DNA of 64,000 nt from Duganella sp. 1411 (GCF_017833525.1 NZ_JAFICD010000001.1:1302001-1366000); one strand, 5' to 3'; positions 17,185-26,398 are shown, numbered from the stretch's first letter. Notes: a model not told the origin generated them from the sequence alone. Program-made: numbers and translations.

Positions 17185-18315
17185 TCACCCACCGTTGGCG
17201 GTATGGTGTTGCCGTTGCCAGGCCCGCACCCCGAGCTCGGCCGCGTCGATGGCGCCGGCCACATAGCCGGGAAAACGTGGCGACCACTCGCTGGCGATGG
17301 CGCTCAGGCGCCCCTGCCAGGGACCGGACGCGGGCGCCGCCGCCCGGGCGTGGCCGTGATCGCCGCCGGCGTCGAGGTCGTCCGGGGTGGCGGTCAGCGC
17401 ATCCTTCGACCAATCCTTGATGAATTCGGCGCGCGGCGCGTCCGCCCTCGGCCCGAACAAACGCGTCAACTGGGCCCGGCAATGCGTCAGCAACACATCG
17501 TCGGTGAGGCGCTGGCGCGTCCTTGCCGGCACGCCAAGGAAACCGAACAAGGCCGCGCTGCCGCCCGGCATCGAGGCGTCATGGATCTCGCCCAACGGCC
17601 CGCCGCCGCTGCGCGCCGAACCCGACAGGCCTTGCGCGCGCCAGAACGGTTCGTCGTAGATGGCGACGTACTTCGCATGGGGCGCCATCCAGGTGGCGGT
17701 CGAAGCCCACTCCCGCGCCAGCGGCGCCGGCAGCGCCGGCTCGTACACGATGCCGCCGGCGGCCAAGCGCGGCGGCAAGGCCAGCAGCACGTGCGCGGCG
17801 CGCCAGGTCGTGCTTGCGCCGGCCCCGTCCACGCTCTCCACTTCGACCTGGTCCGCCGTATTGCGCAGGCGCCGCACGGTCTGGCCGGTGACGATGCGCG
17901 TGCCGCGCAGCGTGTCGTGCAGCGCGTCGGTGAGCGCGTTCATGCCGCCGACCAGCCGCATCGATTGCGGCGCGCTGACATAGCCGCGCATGCGCACCGG
18001 CGCCTCGCCGGGCGCGCGCTCGTACAGCATGTCGCCCTCGTCGTACTGGGCGAAGCGTTGCAGCCCCAGTTCGTCGACCAGGCGGTGCAGCTCGCGCTGC
18101 TGCTCCGGCCAGAACCAGGTCGGGCCCAGATCGAAGCGGTCGAAGCCGGCGGCGCTTGCGTCGCCCGCCGGCGCTGCGGCGCTGGCGATACGGCCGCCGA
18201 CCAGGTCGCGCGCCTCCAGCAGGACGACATCGGCGACGCCCAGCCGTTCCAGCAGGTGCGCGGCGTACAGGCCGCTCAGGCCGGCGCCGACGATCACTAT
18301 GCTTGCTTGTTCCAT
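17185..18315 (-). CDS. FAD-dependent amine oxidase family protein
   Basis: The 376-residue protein has an N-terminal FAD motif (IVIVGAGLSGLYAAHLLERLG) and the arginine motif LEARDLVGGRI of flavin monoamine oxidases. Motifs DLGPTWFWPEQQ and VGGMNALTDAL follow the same pattern. The C-terminal FAD-contacting block is altered but ends in WSPRFPGYVAGAIDAAE. The start ATG at 18315 is 3 bases from the cupin stop, indicating co-translation. It is smaller than classical monoamine oxidases (about 450-500), and the substrate is unknown. It sits in the LysR-linked redox operon. Confidence 0.85.
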   Translation of the reverse strand: MEQASIVIVGAGLSGLYAAHLLERLGVADVVLLEARDLVGGRIASAAAPAGDASAAGFDRFDLGPTWFWPEQQRELHRLVDELGLQRFAQYDEGDMLYERAPGEAPVRMRGYVSAPQSMRLVGGMNALTDALHDTLRGTRIVTGQTVRRLRNTADQVEVESVDGAGASTTWRAAHVLLALPPRLAAGGIVYEPALPAPLAREWASTATWMAPHAKYVAIYDEPFWRAQGLSGSARSGGGPLGEIHDASMPGGSAALFGFLGVPARTRQRLTDDVLLTHCRAQLTRLFGPRADAPRAEFIKDWSKDALTATPDDLDAGGDHGHARAAAPASGPWQGRLSAIASEWSPRFPGYVAGAIDAAELGVRAWQRQHHTANGG

Positions 18316-18317
18316 GC

Positions 18318-18986
18318 TCAGCCTTTCAAAGTGGTGGCGGCCAGGTGCCGGGTCTTCAGGTAGACCGTCGCGCCGCGCGCGCCGGCAACGATGGCGGGCA
18401 AGGCGCCGGCGGGCAGCCGCATCCACGCGCAGCGCGCGCAGAATTGCTGCTGCGCGATCACGTCGCCCTCGAGCACCAGCAGTTCCAGGCCGCCGTCCGC
18501 GTCGGCCAGCAAGGCCTCGTGCGGCGCCAGCCGCTGCAGAGTGACCTGCTCGGCACCGTCGGCGAACAGCGGGCAGACCTCGCGTCCCTGCTCCACACGC
18601 CAGTTGGCGGGATCGCGGGTATCGATGCGCACGTGGCGCTGCTCGTGCGACGGCATTTGCCGCAACTTGACGAAGATCACCGCGCCCTCGCCGCTCGACG
18701 GTTGATGACTGGAGCCGGGCGGATTGCGTAGGTACCAGCCGGCGGGATAATCCACGCCGCCCTCGGAAAAGGTGCCGTCGAGGACCAGGATCTCTTCGCC
18801 GCGCGGATGCAGGTGCCGTGGGAAAACGGACGCCGGCGCATACCGCACGATGCTGGTCGCGCGGGCCTTCTCGGCGCCGATGCGATCGAGCATGATGCGC
18901 TCGACGCCGTTCTGGGGCGACGGCACCCATTGGTACTGATGAGGCGCCAGGATCACCGGGCGCGAGAAATCGGCATTGATAAGCAT
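18318..18986 (-). CDS. ChrR-like cupin protein
   Basis: The 222-residue protein carries two cupin-like halves. The first has the metal-binding motif PRHLHPRGEEILVLDGTFSEGGVDYPAGWYLRNPPGSSH, as in the C-terminal domain of the ChrR anti-sigma factor. The second half is less conserved (LELLVLEGDV, CAWMRLPAG). No N-terminal zinc anti-sigma domain is present and no sigma gene is adjacent, so it is probably not an anti-sigma factor. The ATG at 18986 (MLINADFSRP) removes an unlikely 11-residue extension. It may bind metal or quench a reactive intermediate for the operon. Confidence 0.82.
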   Translation of the reverse strand: MLINADFSRPVILAPHQYQWVPSPQNGVERIMLDRIGAEKARATSIVRYAPASVFPRHLHPRGEEILVLDGTFSEGGVDYPAGWYLRNPPGSSHQPSSGEGAVIFVKLRQMPSHEQRHVRIDTRDPANWRVEQGREVCPLFADGAEQVTLQRLAPHEALLADADGGLELLVLEGDVIAQQQFCARCAWMRLPAGALPAIVAGARGATVYLKTRHLAATTLKG

Positions 18987-19067
18987 GACAAACTTCCAAA
19001 GTTGGACAAATGCGGCCATCGCCGGGCCGGGCTTGAAGCCCGCCCGGCGGCGACCGCCGATGACGGC

Positions 19068-19412
19068 TTACTTGTTCGGCAGTTGCTGATACGCTTCCAT
19101 CACGCGCGCCGAGTACGTCAGGGCCGCGCCGGTGTTGAGCGCGATCGCCACGCCCAGCGCCTCGGAGATTTCCGCCAGCGTCGCGCCGGCTTCCACGGCT
19201 TTCTTGGTGTGCACCGAGATGCAACCGTCGCAACGGGTGGTGATGGCCACCGCCAGCGCGATCAGCTCGTGGATCTTCGGCGTCAGGTGGCCGGTTTTGG
19301 CGCCGGCGTTGTCGATCGCCATAATGCCGCGCATCACATCGGGGCTCTGCGCGGCGTAGTCGCCAACTTTTTCCAACAGGGAATCGCGGTAGGTGTTCCA
19401 GTCTTGCATCAT
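19068..19412 (-). CDS. AhpD/carboxymuconolactone decarboxylase-like protein
   Basis: The 114-residue protein has the CMD-family redox motif CDGCISVHTKKAVEAGAT, with the CxxC and following His expected for AhpD-like peroxidase activity, and an HELIALAVAITTRC helix. It is about the usual length for single-domain CMD proteins. The start ATG at 19412 follows GGAG with a 10-base gap. It is the second gene of the operon starting with the SDR at 20256. A role in peroxide or radical handling is suggested by the cysteines; no direct substrate evidence. Confidence 0.9.
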   Translation of the reverse strand: MMQDWNTYRDSLLEKVGDYAAQSPDVMRGIMAIDNAGAKTGHLTPKIHELIALAVAITTRCDGCISVHTKKAVEAGATLAEISEALGVAIALNTGAALTYSARVMEAYQQLPNK

Positions 19413-19482
19413 GATTAATGCTCCATAAAGTAGATAAATGCGGGCGCCGGGGCGCCCGCATTTCCGGGCTTGCCTCTGGTAT

Positions 19483-20256
19483 TTAGTTACGGCCGGCCAT
19501 CACGCCGCCATCGACATCCCACACCGCGCCGGTGACCCAGGAGGCCTTGTCGGACAGCAGGAAAGCCACCACTTCCGCCACATCCTGCGGCGTACCGACC
19601 CGGCCGATCGGATGGAAACTGTTGAAGCCCTGCAGCGCGCTATGCACGTCCGCTTTCGGGATGAAACCCTCGTAGATCGGCGTCTGCACCACAGCCGGCG
19701 ACACCGCGTTGACCCGGATTTGCTTGGACGCCAGTTCCATCGCCAGATGCTGCGTCAGCGAATGCAGGCCCGCCTTGGCCATCGAATAGGCCGACGATGG
19801 CGTGGCGGCGATCGCCTGCTTGGCCCACATCGAACCGATGTTGACGATCGCGCCCGGACGTCCGCCGGCCACCAGGTTGGCGGCGACCTTTTGCGTGATG
19901 AAGAACACCGCCTTGTTGAGCTTCATGTACTGGTCGTAATCGGCGGCGCCGTGCTCGAGGAACGGTTTAGGGAAGAACACGCCGGCCGAGTTCACCAGCA
20001 GATCGATGTCAGGATGCTGCTCGTCGATCGCCTTTAGCAGCGTGGCCAGGCCCTCGTCGCTGGACAGGTCGGCGGTCAAGGCCCATACCGTGCCCAGTGC
20101 CGACAATTCCTTGCGCGCCTCTTCGGCCTTGTCCGCGCGGTTGCCCACGATTACTGCGCTGCCGCCTTCCGCCAGGACCATGCGCGCGGTTTGCAGACCC
20201 ATGCCGCTGGTGCCGCCGACGACCAACAGTTTCTTGCCTTCGAATTGCTTGCTCAT
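19483..20256 (-). CDS. Short-chain dehydrogenase/reductase, first gene of the redox operon
   Basis: The 257-residue SDR has the cofactor motif [14 protein letters not shown], the NSAG motif, a catalytic serine in NIGSMWA and the YSMAKAG (YxxxK) motif. It ends in [17 protein letters not shown], the typical C-terminal DGG pattern. The ATG at 20256 was chosen because AGGAG stands 5 bases before it. The gene starts the minus-strand operon that runs to the glutathione reductase remnant and is divergent from a LysR regulator. The NNAG motif is NSAG here, which is common. Confidence 0.9.
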   Translation of the reverse strand: MSKQFEGKKLLVVGGTSGMGLQTARMVLAEGGSAVIVGNRADKAEEARKELSALGTVWALTADLSSDEGLATLLKAIDEQHPDIDLLVNSAGVFFPKPFLEHGAADYDQYMKLNKAVFFITQKVAANLVAGGRPGAIVNIGSMWAKQAIAATPSSAYSMAKAGLHSLTQHLAMELASKQIRVNAVSPAVVQTPIYEGFIPKADVHSALQGFNSFHPIGRVGTPQDVAEVVAFLLSDKASWVTGAVWDVDGGVMAGRN

Positions 20257-20462
20257 ATTCACTCCTTTGTATGCCCGGCCCCAAGGTCAGGCGCTGCTTA
20301 AGAAAAACTTCTGCGCAGTGAATTACTGCTGCGATGGAAAGAAGTTTGCGCCCATTGCAGGATTGAAACAAACCAGATTAAATGTCAGGCACTGAAAGAA
20401 AATCTTTAGCTGCCTGTACCGGTGGGCTAGAATGCGGAGGCCAAGCAAACAAACTCAACAAC

Positions 20463-21374
20463 ATGAAGACACCGATACATCTGAATGCCTTGCGGGCGTT
20501 CGAAGCGAGCGCCCGGCACCAGAGCTTTTCCGCCGCGGCGGCCGAACTTAACGTCACGCCGGCGGCGGTCGGCCAGTTGGTGCGCACGCTGGAAGACTGG
20601 CTGGGAGCGCCGCTGTTTCATCGCAACCCGGGCGGCAAGGCGCGCCTGGTGACCACCGAGGCCGCCGAGCGCGCACTGCCGGATTTGCGCGCCGGCTTCG
20701 ACAAGCTCGTGCTCGGCCTTGAACGGCTCAAGGAAGGTTCGCTCAATGGCGTGCTGACGGTCACCGTCAGTCCGGCCTTCGCCGCCAAGTGGCTGCTGCC
20801 ACGGATCGATCGGTTTCAGTCGGTCTGCCCGGAAACCGATGTGCGGCTCGATACCAATCTGAAGGCGGTCGATTTCGTCTCGCAACGCATCGATATCGGT
20901 GTGCGCTACGGCACCGGACACTGGCCCGGCCTGACGGCCGACAAATTGCTGGGTGAGGAAGTGTTTCCGGTGTGTTCGCCGGCCTTCCTGCAACAACACG
21001 CGCAGTTGCGGCAACCGGCGGACCTCGCGCGGCAAACGCTGATACACGACCTGTCGATGGACGGCCATGCGGATTTCCCGACGTGGCAGGCATGGTTGGC
21101 CAAGGCGGGCGTGCGCGATGCCCCGACCTCGCGCGGCATGAAGATCAACAACTCGGCCGCGGTGCTGCAGGCGGCGGTCGAAGGCCATGGCGTGGCGATG
21201 GCGCGCAGCGTGATGGCGCACGACGACATCGCCTCGGGGCGGCTGGTGCGCCTGTGCGGCGATATCACGTTCGAGTCGCCGCTGGCCTATTACATCGTGT
21301 ACCGCCCCGAGTCCGCGGGCCTGCCACGGTTGGCGACATTTCGGGGCTGGCTGCTGGAGGAAGCCGCGAGGTAG
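20463..21374 (+). CDS. LysR family regulator (GcvA-like)
   Basis: The 303-residue protein starts PIHLNALRAFEASARHQSFSAAAAELNVTPAAVGQLVRTLEDWLGAPLFHR, the LysR helix-turn-helix in the GcvA-like subgroup. The C-terminal effector domain spans about residues 92-300. The ATG at 20463 was preferred over an upstream ORF start because it begins at the conserved helix. It is transcribed away from the SDR operon across a 206-base gap and is probably its regulator; the inducer is unknown. Confidence 0.92.
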   Translation: MKTPIHLNALRAFEASARHQSFSAAAAELNVTPAAVGQLVRTLEDWLGAPLFHRNPGGKARLVTTEAAERALPDLRAGFDKLVLGLERLKEGSLNGVLTVTVSPAFAAKWLLPRIDRFQSVCPETDVRLDTNLKAVDFVSQRIDIGVRYGTGHWPGLTADKLLGEEVFPVCSPAFLQQHAQLRQPADLARQTLIHDLSMDGHADFPTWQAWLAKAGVRDAPTSRGMKINNSAAVLQAAVEGHGVAMARSVMAHDDIASGRLVRLCGDITFESPLAYYIVYRPESAGLPRLATFRGWLLEEAAR

Positions 21375-21414
21375 CGGCACCGATCCAGTTCAACCCAGCG
21401 GGATGAGGACGCGA

Positions 21415-22005
21415 TCAGGACTCGGCCCTGGACCGGCGCAGCAGTATCGAACCGGCCAGTCCCAGCCCCGCCAGCAGCTGTGCCAACGCGCCTGGTTCCG
21501 GTACCGGGGCGGCGCTTACAAAACTCATATCGTCCATCACGTAAGAGGCTTGAAAGCCGCTGGACACCACGACCGCGTCGATCGCGCCACCCCAGCTGGC
21601 GTTCAGGAAAGCCGGAGTATCCGACAGTTGTAGCGATGCCGAAGTGGCCACCAGCTTGCCGGCGAAGTACAGATCAAAGCGCACGCTGCTGTCGCTGTAA
21701 CCGGAGAACCACGCGCCCTGGAAGATCGTCGGCGCCAAAAAGCGGACCGTGCTGGCGATTGGCCCGCCGTCGGTCCAATCGGTGGTCACCCTGCCCTGGC
21801 CGGAATGGGCCACGAATGGCGCCTGCTCGCTGGTGAAGACGGAAAAGCCGGAGTTCGACCAGTCGAGCCCACCATAGTTGCCCGGTACGGACGCGAAACC
21901 GTCGGGACCGACGATGTCGTCGAACGTCAGCACGGTCGCCGAGGCGAAAGGTGCGCACAGCGCGATGACCGAGGCCAGGATAAAGTCGCGGAGAATGGAA
22001 TGCAT
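21415..22005 (-). CDS. PEP-CTERM sorting-domain protein
   Basis: The 196-residue protein has a signal peptide (to about residue 23, FASA), a beta-rich middle with a jelly-roll character (GFSVFTSEQAPFVAHSGQGRVTTDW) and a C-terminal sorting signal: VPEPGALAQLLAGLGLAGSILLRRSRAES. That tripartite tail is cut by an exosortase and found with exopolysaccharide systems. No exosortase lies in the window, so it must be elsewhere. The function of the outer part is unknown. Confidence 0.88.
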   Translation of the reverse strand: MHSILRDFILASVIALCAPFASATVLTFDDIVGPDGFASVPGNYGGLDWSNSGFSVFTSEQAPFVAHSGQGRVTTDWTDGGPIASTVRFLAPTIFQGAWFSGYSDSSVRFDLYFAGKLVATSASLQLSDTPAFLNASWGGAIDAVVVSSGFQASYVMDDMSFVSAAPVPEPGALAQLLAGLGLAGSILLRRSRAES

Positions 22006-22072
22006 GGGTATCCTATTGGGTAGGTGATGAGAAGGTGCCGCAGCCGGCGGCTTGCCGGCTTGGGACGCATGA

Positions 22073-24316
22073 TCAAAGTTGGCCGAGCGCCGGGTCGCTC
22101 ACTGTGTGTCGACCGGTCTCGATACGTCCGGCGAAACGTCTCAGATAGTCGGGCTGGCCCGACACCGTGGCGCTGAAGTCGTACCAGTAGCCATTGTTCG
22201 CCACCGCAAGCCGCACGACGAGTTCAGCGCGTGGAGCAACGGTGTGGAGCTGCCGCAGCTGCGCATAGGCGTTGGCGGTCAGGCTGAAGGTGCACGCTGC
22301 CGCGCCGTTGTTGACCAGGCGCAGCACCAACTCGCCGCTGACGGCGTCGCATCGCACCTGAACGTCGGGGCGCGGCTGGCCCGCCGCGACAGCGCGCAGC
22401 GCACTACCCGTGAAGTGACGGTGGTAGCCGTTCGGCCCGAGCACCCACAAGTCGTACGCTCCGCCGACAGCGGGCGCCCAGGTATCGGCCAGCGATTTTC
22501 CCGCCTCGACGGTGTAGCGGCGTGGCACCGCCGCCAGATCCTTGCGGTCATACACATGGAACACGGCGGCTTGGCGGCCGGTGTTGATGAAGTTCAGCGC
22601 CACGCGCACGGCAGCCATGGTGGCGCCGGGCTGCACTTCACAGGTGGTCGCAAGTTCATAGGGCAGCGCACGCGACGGTCGTGTGCCCGCAGCCTGCAGA
22701 GGCTGTTGCGGCATGGTCGGCGGCGCGATTTGCGATAGACGCTGCTGTGCGGCGCGCAGGGCGTCGGCCTGGCCGCGGTCCCGCCTGCCCTTCAGCACCG
22801 GCAGCTCGCCGGCATTGGGCGTCGCGAAGTTAAACGCGCTCGTCAGGTCGCCGCAGACCGCGCGGCGGAATGGGCTGATGTTCGGCTCCCGCACACCGAA
22901 GCGCGCCTCGAGGAAGCGCAGCACCGACGTGTGGTCGAACACTTGCGAGTTGACCCAGCCGCCCCGGCTCCAGGGCGAGATCACATACATGGGGACGCGC
23001 GGGCCGGGGCCGTAGACGCGGCCGTCGGCGGGCGGCTGCTTGGTGCTGCCGAGCGGCCGGCCGTGCGAGTAGTATTCCGGCGCCAAATCCGCCTGCGGCA
23101 GCGTGGTCTTTCCGGCGTAACCACCGTTGCCGTCGGGCGAAGGCGCGGATGGCGAAGGGACATGGTCGAAGTAGCCGTCGTTCTCGTCGTAGGTAACGAT
23201 CAACACCGTCTTGCTCCAGACGTCGGGGTTGGCCGTCAAGGCGTCCAACACCTCCTGGACGAACCAGGCGCCCTGCACGGGGCTCGATGGCCCGGGGTGC
23301 TCGCAGTAGATCGACGGTGCGTTAAGCCACGACACCTGCGGCAGCCTACCCTCGCGGATGTCGCGTTTGAACGCGTCCAGATATTGCTCGGGCTGGGTGC
23401 CCGGCAAGGTGTTGGCGATACCTTTATAGAGCGGGTTGTTCGGGTTGTCGCTGGCGGCATCGTAGGCGTGATATGGCAGCGCCTGGCCGGTGTTGCTGTA
23501 CGGCCGTCCCGGCGACCCGCCGCTGGAAACCGGGTAGCCCGACGCGATGTTGGCGCGCTTGAACTGCCGGAACGCGCCGAGCATGTTGTCGCCCCATTCA
23601 TCGGGCATGTTTTGGTAACTCATCCAGCGCACGCCGGCAGCCTCGAGGCGCTCGGCATACGTGGTCCACGTATAGCCGGTGTCGACGCCGCTGGCCAGGC
23701 CGTCGATGGCGTCCCATTCGTTGGTGACAAAGGCCGTGCCGGTGGGTACCGCGCCGTTGGTGCCCGTCAGGAAGAACGAGCGGTTCGCATCGGTGCCCGT
23801 GTGCATGGCGCAATGGTAGGCGTCGCACAGCGTGAACGCATTGGCCAGCGCGAACTGGAACGGCACTTCGGGCTCCTTGAAGTAGCCCATCGAAATGGCG
23901 TTTTTGTAGCGCGGCCACTGGTCCATGCGGCCGTTGTCCCAGGCCGCCTGGCTGTCATGCCAGTCGTGCGGCGTACCGTTGGCGCGCTGGGCGTTGCCCA
24001 CGCTGCCGTCCAGGTGGAATGGCATCATGACGTTGCCGTTTGCCGTCCGTTGCTGCCACACGTTACGGCCTTCCGGCAGCGGGATGGGGAACCGGTCGCC
24101 AAAGCCGCGCACGCCGGCGAGCGTACCGAAATAGTGGTCGAACGCGCGGTTTTCCTGCATCAGGATCACAACGTGCTCGACGTCTTGAATGGTGCCGGTC
24201 GCGTTGTTGGCCGGGATGGCCAGCGCGCGCTGGATCGAAGGTGGAAAAGCGGCGAAGGCGGTGGCGGCGATACCCGCGCGGGCACTGCTGCGAAGGAAAC
24301 TGCGTCGTGAGGTCAT
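22073..24316 (-). CDS. plcN: Phosphocholine-type phospholipase C
   Basis: The 747-residue protein begins with a Tat signal (MTSRRSFLRSSARAGIAATAFAAF) and has the acid-phosphatase-like catalytic core beginning VEHVVILMQENRAFDHYFGTLAGVRGF, with further active-site stretches MHTGTDANRSFFLTG, VLIVTYDENDGYFDHVPSP and GPRVPMYVISPWSRGG. Two C-terminal DUF756 domains follow (about 575-740). This is the PlcH/PlcN family, which hydrolyses phosphatidylcholine or phosphatidylserine outside the cell. No chaperone PlcR-like gene is adjacent, suggesting the non-haemolytic type, but subtype is not certain. Confidence 0.9.
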   Translation of the reverse strand: MTSRRSFLRSSARAGIAATAFAAFPPSIQRALAIPANNATGTIQDVEHVVILMQENRAFDHYFGTLAGVRGFGDRFPIPLPEGRNVWQQRTANGNVMMPFHLDGSVGNAQRANGTPHDWHDSQAAWDNGRMDQWPRYKNAISMGYFKEPEVPFQFALANAFTLCDAYHCAMHTGTDANRSFFLTGTNGAVPTGTAFVTNEWDAIDGLASGVDTGYTWTTYAERLEAAGVRWMSYQNMPDEWGDNMLGAFRQFKRANIASGYPVSSGGSPGRPYSNTGQALPYHAYDAASDNPNNPLYKGIANTLPGTQPEQYLDAFKRDIREGRLPQVSWLNAPSIYCEHPGPSSPVQGAWFVQEVLDALTANPDVWSKTVLIVTYDENDGYFDHVPSPSAPSPDGNGGYAGKTTLPQADLAPEYYSHGRPLGSTKQPPADGRVYGPGPRVPMYVISPWSRGGWVNSQVFDHTSVLRFLEARFGVREPNISPFRRAVCGDLTSAFNFATPNAGELPVLKGRRDRGQADALRAAQQRLSQIAPPTMPQQPLQAAGTRPSRALPYELATTCEVQPGATMAAVRVALNFINTGRQAAVFHVYDRKDLAAVPRRYTVEAGKSLADTWAPAVGGAYDLWVLGPNGYHRHFTGSALRAVAAGQPRPDVQVRCDAVSGELVLRLVNNGAAACTFSLTANAYAQLRQLHTVAPRAELVVRLAVANNGYWYDFSATVSGQPDYLRRFAGRIETGRHTVSDPALGQL

Positions 24317-24537
24317 AGGGCCTATCCGAGGTTGAGGGACGAGGTATGCAACGCGGGTTGCTATATTGTTGTCATGGGGACAATGTTTTGGACGTCGCCA
24401 ATATACGCCCCGTGAATGACGGCGCGATGACACCCGGCGATGCGGATGGGCGTTGTCTGCGTAGGGGTGAGGAATGCCGCGTCCGCCGCAGGGCGCGGAG
24501 GTCAGCACGTATGCAAGAGTGCGCCGATGCTGGACGC

Positions 24538-24567
24538 AAAAGAAAAAGCCCCTGAAAATCAGAGGCT
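24538..24567 (-). terminator. Terminator for the FAD oxidoreductase operon
   Basis: On the minus strand, AGCCTCTGA / TCAGGGGCT pair around an AAA/TTT loop, followed by TTTTTCTTTT. It stands 21 bases after the stop of the methyltransferase remnant. The stem is identical to one at 35601-35621. Confidence 0.85.
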
Positions 24568-24587
24568 TGGTCGGTACAGCTTGCCGG

Positions 24588-24710
24588 TCAATCCTTGCGT
24601 TGCAAACCCACCTTGCGCAACGCTTTGGTGCGCGGGCCTGGTTGGGCGGCCCAGCGCTCCCCGCTTTGACCGTTCCATCCGGCGACCTGATCGGCATTTT
24701 GCGCTGTCAT
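24588..24710 (-). pseudogene. Short ORF, N-terminal remnant of a SAM methyltransferase
   Basis: A 40-codon frame starts with ATG at 24710, 8 bases after an AGGGG site, 12 bases beyond the oxidoreductase stop. Its first residues (NADQVAGWNGQSGERWAA) look like the start of class I SAM-dependent methyltransferases that often follow such oxidoreductase genes. It then runs into unrelated sequence (PGPRTKALRKVGLQRKD) and stops just before a terminator. The SAM-binding domain is missing. A functional small protein cannot be excluded. Confidence 0.5.
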
Positions 24711-24722
24711 GCCATCCCCTGC

Positions 24723-25616
24723 TTAAACCAGCATCGACTGCTGGGCGGAGATACCCGCCGTCGCGCCGTGCGCTATTGCCGTGGTGACCGAGGGCATGAG
24801 GGGGTTTGCGAGGTCGCCCGCGGCGTAGATGCCGGGGATGCTGGTTTCGCGGCGCTCGTCGACCTTGAGGGCGATGCCGAGCGGCGTCTCGACGGTGGCC
24901 AGGCCCAGTGATTCATGCAGGCTGGCGGACGGCTTGTTGCGCGGATGCGCGAACAGGATGTCGACCGCGACATCGGCGCCCGTATCGAGCTTGACGGTGG
25001 CATGATGGCTGCCGTGTCGGGCGATTTCCGCGATCCGGCCATCGACGACAGATGTGTTGCGGCGCGCCAGATCGGCCCGGATATCGGGCGCAATGTCGTG
25101 ACCATCGGCAAAGACCGTCAACGTCCCGGTCCAATCCTGGTACAGCCTGACATAATTGTGCGACGGCGGGCCGGACCAGACGAGGCCCCAATGCTGGCCG
25201 GCGACTTCAAAGCCGTCGCAATACGGGCACGGCACGATGGAGGTGCCCCAGCCGTCGGCAAAGCCCGGCACATCAGGCATCTGGTCGGCGACGCCATAGC
25301 TCAGGATCAAACGACGTGCCCTCAGGCTTTCGTTATCGTCCGTGACGACGCAGAAATCGTCGATTGCGCCGGAGATGCTGTCGGCGCGGGCATGGACCAG
25401 CCTGACCGTGGGATAGCGCGCCAACTGCTGCCGCGCCTCGGCCAGAATGTCCAGCGGTGGCTTGTGATCGTGGCCGAGCAGGCCATGCGAGTGGCCGGCG
25501 AAGCGGTTGCGTGGCCGGCAAGTGTCGAGCACCGTGACCTTGCGGCGGGCACGGCCGAGCTGCAGGGCGGCGGCGAGGCCGGCAAAGCTGCCGCCGATGA
25601 TGATGACGTCATTCAT
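24723..25616 (-). CDS. Thioredoxin-reductase-like FAD oxidoreductase
   Basis: The 297-residue protein has an FAD motif at the start (VIIIGGSFAGLAAALQLGRARRKVTVLD), a CPYC disulfide (IVPCPYCDGFEVAG) in the TrxR position, a second nucleotide-binding region, and the closing FAD motif GIYAAGDLANPLMPSVTTAIAHGATAG. It is a little shorter than TrxB. The NADPH motif is weak (GLVWSGPPSHNY instead of GxGxxA), so it may be a ferredoxin/thioredoxin-independent relative. It is divergent from a TetR regulator with a strong operator, and precedes a methyltransferase remnant. Confidence 0.87.
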   Translation of the reverse strand: MNDVIIIGGSFAGLAAALQLGRARRKVTVLDTCRPRNRFAGHSHGLLGHDHKPPLDILAEARQQLARYPTVRLVHARADSISGAIDDFCVVTDDNESLRARRLILSYGVADQMPDVPGFADGWGTSIVPCPYCDGFEVAGQHWGLVWSGPPSHNYVRLYQDWTGTLTVFADGHDIAPDIRADLARRNTSVVDGRIAEIARHGSHHATVKLDTGADVAVDILFAHPRNKPSASLHESLGLATVETPLGIALKVDERRETSIPGIYAAGDLANPLMPSVTTAIAHGATAGISAQQSMLV

Positions 25617-25690
25617 GGTGATGGGCTCCGTGTTGTGGATGAAGGGTGGGCTGGACCTGGTGCGGACCCAGCCATTGGGTTTGCACCTTT

Positions 25691-25710
25691 AGGATACTTT
25701 GTGGTATCCT
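25691..25710. promoter_or_regulatory. TetR operator palindrome
   Basis: AGGATAC (25691-25697) and GTATCCT (25704-25710) form a perfect inverted repeat with a 6-base spacer, 40 bases before the TetR ATG. A degenerate half-site (AGATAC) follows at 25723. The placement between divergent genes makes it the likely TetR operator. Confidence 0.75.
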
Positions 25711-25750
25711 AATTAAAGAATTAGATACTGTCAAGTACTGGAATTTTTTT

Positions 25751-26398
25751 ATGACCGAAAACAATCAGGGCCGGCGCGGCCGGCCCGCCAACGAGGCGCT
25801 AGGCCAGACGATCGCCGACGCCGCGTGCGAACTTTTTGTGGAACTTGGCTATCAGGCGACGACAATGGACAAGGTCGCCCAGCGGGCGAAGATATCCAAG
25901 CTCAGCATCTATCGGCACTTCGAGAACAAGGAGGCGCTGTTCAGCGCGGCCATCGCGGCCAGCTGCCATCGGTTTGCGCCCCAGGCCCTGTTTGACGGCG
26001 TCGACGGGTCGGCCGAGGATCAACTCATGGCGGTGGGGTCGTCCCTGCTTCGCACCTTCCTGAACCCGGACGTGCGTCGCGTCGAAGCCATGATCACGGC
26101 CGACAAGACCAATCAAAAGTCGCTCAGCAAGCTCCAATACGAAGCCGGCCCGGCCCATGTCATCGCCCAAATCGAGGCCCTGTTGCGTCGCTTGCATGCG
26201 AAGGCGGTGCTGAACGTGCCCGATCCTCTGCAGTCCGCCCGTTTGTTTGCCGCGCTTTTCAAAGGATCCGATCTTCTGATCATCGCGCGCTTCGACGAGG
26301 AGAAAGCAGAGGACGACAACGAAATCGCATCCTATTGCCGGTCGGCCGTCGCCATGTTCGTCGCCGCGCACGGTGACGACGACCACGCGGGCGGATAA
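25751..26398 (+). CDS. TetR family regulator
   Basis: The 215-residue protein has the TetR helix-turn-helix (residues 15-60; IADAACELFVELGYQATTMDKVAQRAKISKLSIYRHFENKEALFSAA) and a C-terminal ligand domain of the AefR-like/TetR_C type. The ATG at 25751 is chosen because earlier in-frame codons fall in the operator region. It probably represses the divergent flavoprotein gene and itself through the AGGATAC/GTATCCT palindrome. The ligand is unknown. Confidence 0.9.
   Translation: MTENNQGRRGRPANEALGQTIADAACELFVELGYQATTMDKVAQRAKISKLSIYRHFENKEALFSAAIAASCHRFAPQALFDGVDGSAEDQLMAVGSSLLRTFLNPDVRRVEAMITADKTNQKSLSKLQYEAGPAHVIAQIEALLRRLHAKAVLNVPDPLQSARLFAALFKGSDLLIIARFDEEKAEDDNEIASYCRSAVAMFVAAHGDDDHAGG

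Noticed and set aside
18318..18986. The cupin as an anti-sigma factor (ChrR).
   Set aside because: It lacks the N-terminal zinc anti-sigma domain and no sigma gene is adjacent.
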